The notes beneath the pieces were generated by a model. It ran no database searches, was not told the origin of the DNA, and saw only the letters and a program-made list of their open reading frames with translations. Positions 23,288 through 23,881 of a stretch of DNA of 23,881 nt are shown in pieces. The first letter of the stretch is position 1; every line of letters begins with the position of its first letter. The position numbers were made by a program, and so were the translations under genes. The stretch is from NCBI GenBank assembly GCA_034211175.1, contig JAXHUH010000203.1:1-23881 (forward strand). Direction: 5' to 3'. Source of the DNA: JAXHUH01 sp034211175. Its GTDB lineage: Bacteria; Actinomycetota; Acidimicrobiia; Acidimicrobiales; CAIXPF01.

Positions 23288-23578
23288 TCAGACCGCCAGC
23301 GAGGCGTCGAACGTCCACGTCCGGCATGCGCCGTTGCCCAGGCGCCGCATGGCCTCCTGCAGCGTGAGCGAGGCCCGCACACCGACGCGCGACGGCCGGT
23401 CGGCCTGGGCCCGTTGCACCCGCGCGCACAGCTGTCGGAGCACCTGTGGGTCGTCGACCCCTTCGAGCAGCTGGTCGGCGGCCTCGTCGACCTCCCAGTC
23501 GTCCGGCATCACGAGCCGGACGAGTTGCAGCATCTCGGGATCCGTCGCACGCCGACGATATGACGTGTGGCTCCGCAT
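23288..23578 (-). CDS. Unknown 96-residue protein
   Basis: The ATG at 23576-23578 has a GGGGAGG ribosome binding site about 6 bases upstream, so I use it instead of the longer frame open to 23875, which would add about 99 Arg/Gly-rich residues without family character. The product begins MRSHTSYRRRATDPE, then has acidic helices (MLQLVRLVMPDDWEVDEAAD, LLEGVDDPQVLRQLCARV) and a C-terminal LTLQEAMRRLGNGACRTW. It has no membrane segment and no motif I recognise. A TACAGT sequence on the same strand near 23600 could be a -10 box. The gene stands alone before the shared terminator. Confidence 0.6.
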   Translation of the reverse strand: MRSHTSYRRRATDPEMLQLVRLVMPDDWEVDEAADQLLEGVDDPQVLRQLCARVQRAQADRPSRVGVRASLTLQEAMRRLGNGACRTWTFDASLAV

Positions 23579-23881
23579 CTTGCCTCCCCGTACGAGGCCG
23601 ACTGTAAGAAAGGTCACAGCCCGAAACCACGGCCGAACTTCGTCGCCCGACAGGACCTTCGACCCTTCCACCGGTACGCGGTTCTCGGCCCTCCGAGCCG
23701 CTCGGCGTACCCGGCGGACCATCGGCGATAGGGTCCCGGTGAGCGGGTGACCGCGACACCCACGCCGACCACGACGAGGGGATCCGAATGGGCCCGGCCC
23801 GACCACCCCGAACGACCCGCCGACCGGCCCGAGACGCCGCGGTCCGGGCCGCTTGAGCACCCACGAGGCGCACAAGGCGGG
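23579..23881. other. Right-end stretch without a confident gene
   Basis: This 303-base stretch holds the upstream region of the 96-residue gene and the window edge. On the plus strand, GATAGGGT near 23727-23734 resembles an actinobacterial -10, and an ATG at 23788 after GAGGGGA opens a 22-codon frame ending in TTGA near 23855, from which a TTG frame runs off the edge. A short leader ORF coupled to a gene that starts just outside is possible, but the evidence is weak. Confidence 0.3.

Noticed and set aside
23579..23875. N-terminal extension of the 96-residue protein up to 23875
   Set aside because: The added part is Arg/Gly-rich, while the internal ATG has a strong ribosome binding site and begins the structured region.

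Overview
The window is very GC-rich (third codon positions are mostly G or C), starts often with GTG, and joins genes by 4-base GTGA/ATGA overlaps. It carries an AfsR-type regulator, an F420-type nitroreductase-like protein, a DrrAB-type exporter, three TetR regulators, and a PhyH/metallo-beta-lactamase/FAH/acyl-CoA-dehydrogenase set. This points to an actinobacterium, and I would guess Acidimicrobiia (Iamia/Ilumatobacter-like). No rRNA, tRNA, CRISPR array, IS element or phage gene was seen. The window looks chromosomal.

Layout. (1) 1-2372, minus strand: a partial membrane protein and a coupled three-gene operon (two unknown small proteins, then an SRPBCC-like protein). (2) 2533-6908, plus strand: a tightly overlapped signalling operon of a NarL-type response regulator, a stand-alone CheB domain, a CheR-PAS-coiled coil-PAS protein and a PAS histidine kinase, with no chemotaxis receptor, CheA or CheW nearby. 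(3) 6984-12358: a TetR gene divergent from a catabolic set (PhyH dioxygenase, MBL hydrolase, FAH-family enzyme), a strong hairpin terminator, a cold-shock protein gene on the minus strand, and an acyl-CoA-dehydrogenase-like flavoprotein. (4) 12408-17683: a large AfsR/SARP ATPase regulator divergent from an ECF sigma factor. The sigma gene is preceded by a 16-codon leader ORF and followed by an overlapping single-pass membrane protein whose outer part is three copies of an unrecognised domain. (5) 17690-20804: a TfoX-N protein and a TetR regulator on the minus strand, then a palindrome-rich intergenic region and a DrrA/DrrB-like ABC exporter. (6) 20824-23182: a broken PIN-domain (VapC-like) gene, a third TetR, and a divergent SDR plus F420-type nitroreductase-like pair. 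(7) 23186-23881: a strong terminator, a 96-residue unknown protein and a mostly empty right end.

The most unusual items are the sigma factor/triplicated-domain membrane protein unit with its coupled leader peptide, the non-chemotactic CheB/CheR/kinase operon whose kinase has lost the N-box asparagine, the paired palindromic operators in front of the exporter, the SDR that has Glu in place of the catalytic Tyr, and the internally deleted PIN gene. Regulation in the accessory parts appears to be local: each TetR gene is divergent from the operon it probably controls, and two of the three shared intergenic regions contain clear dyads.
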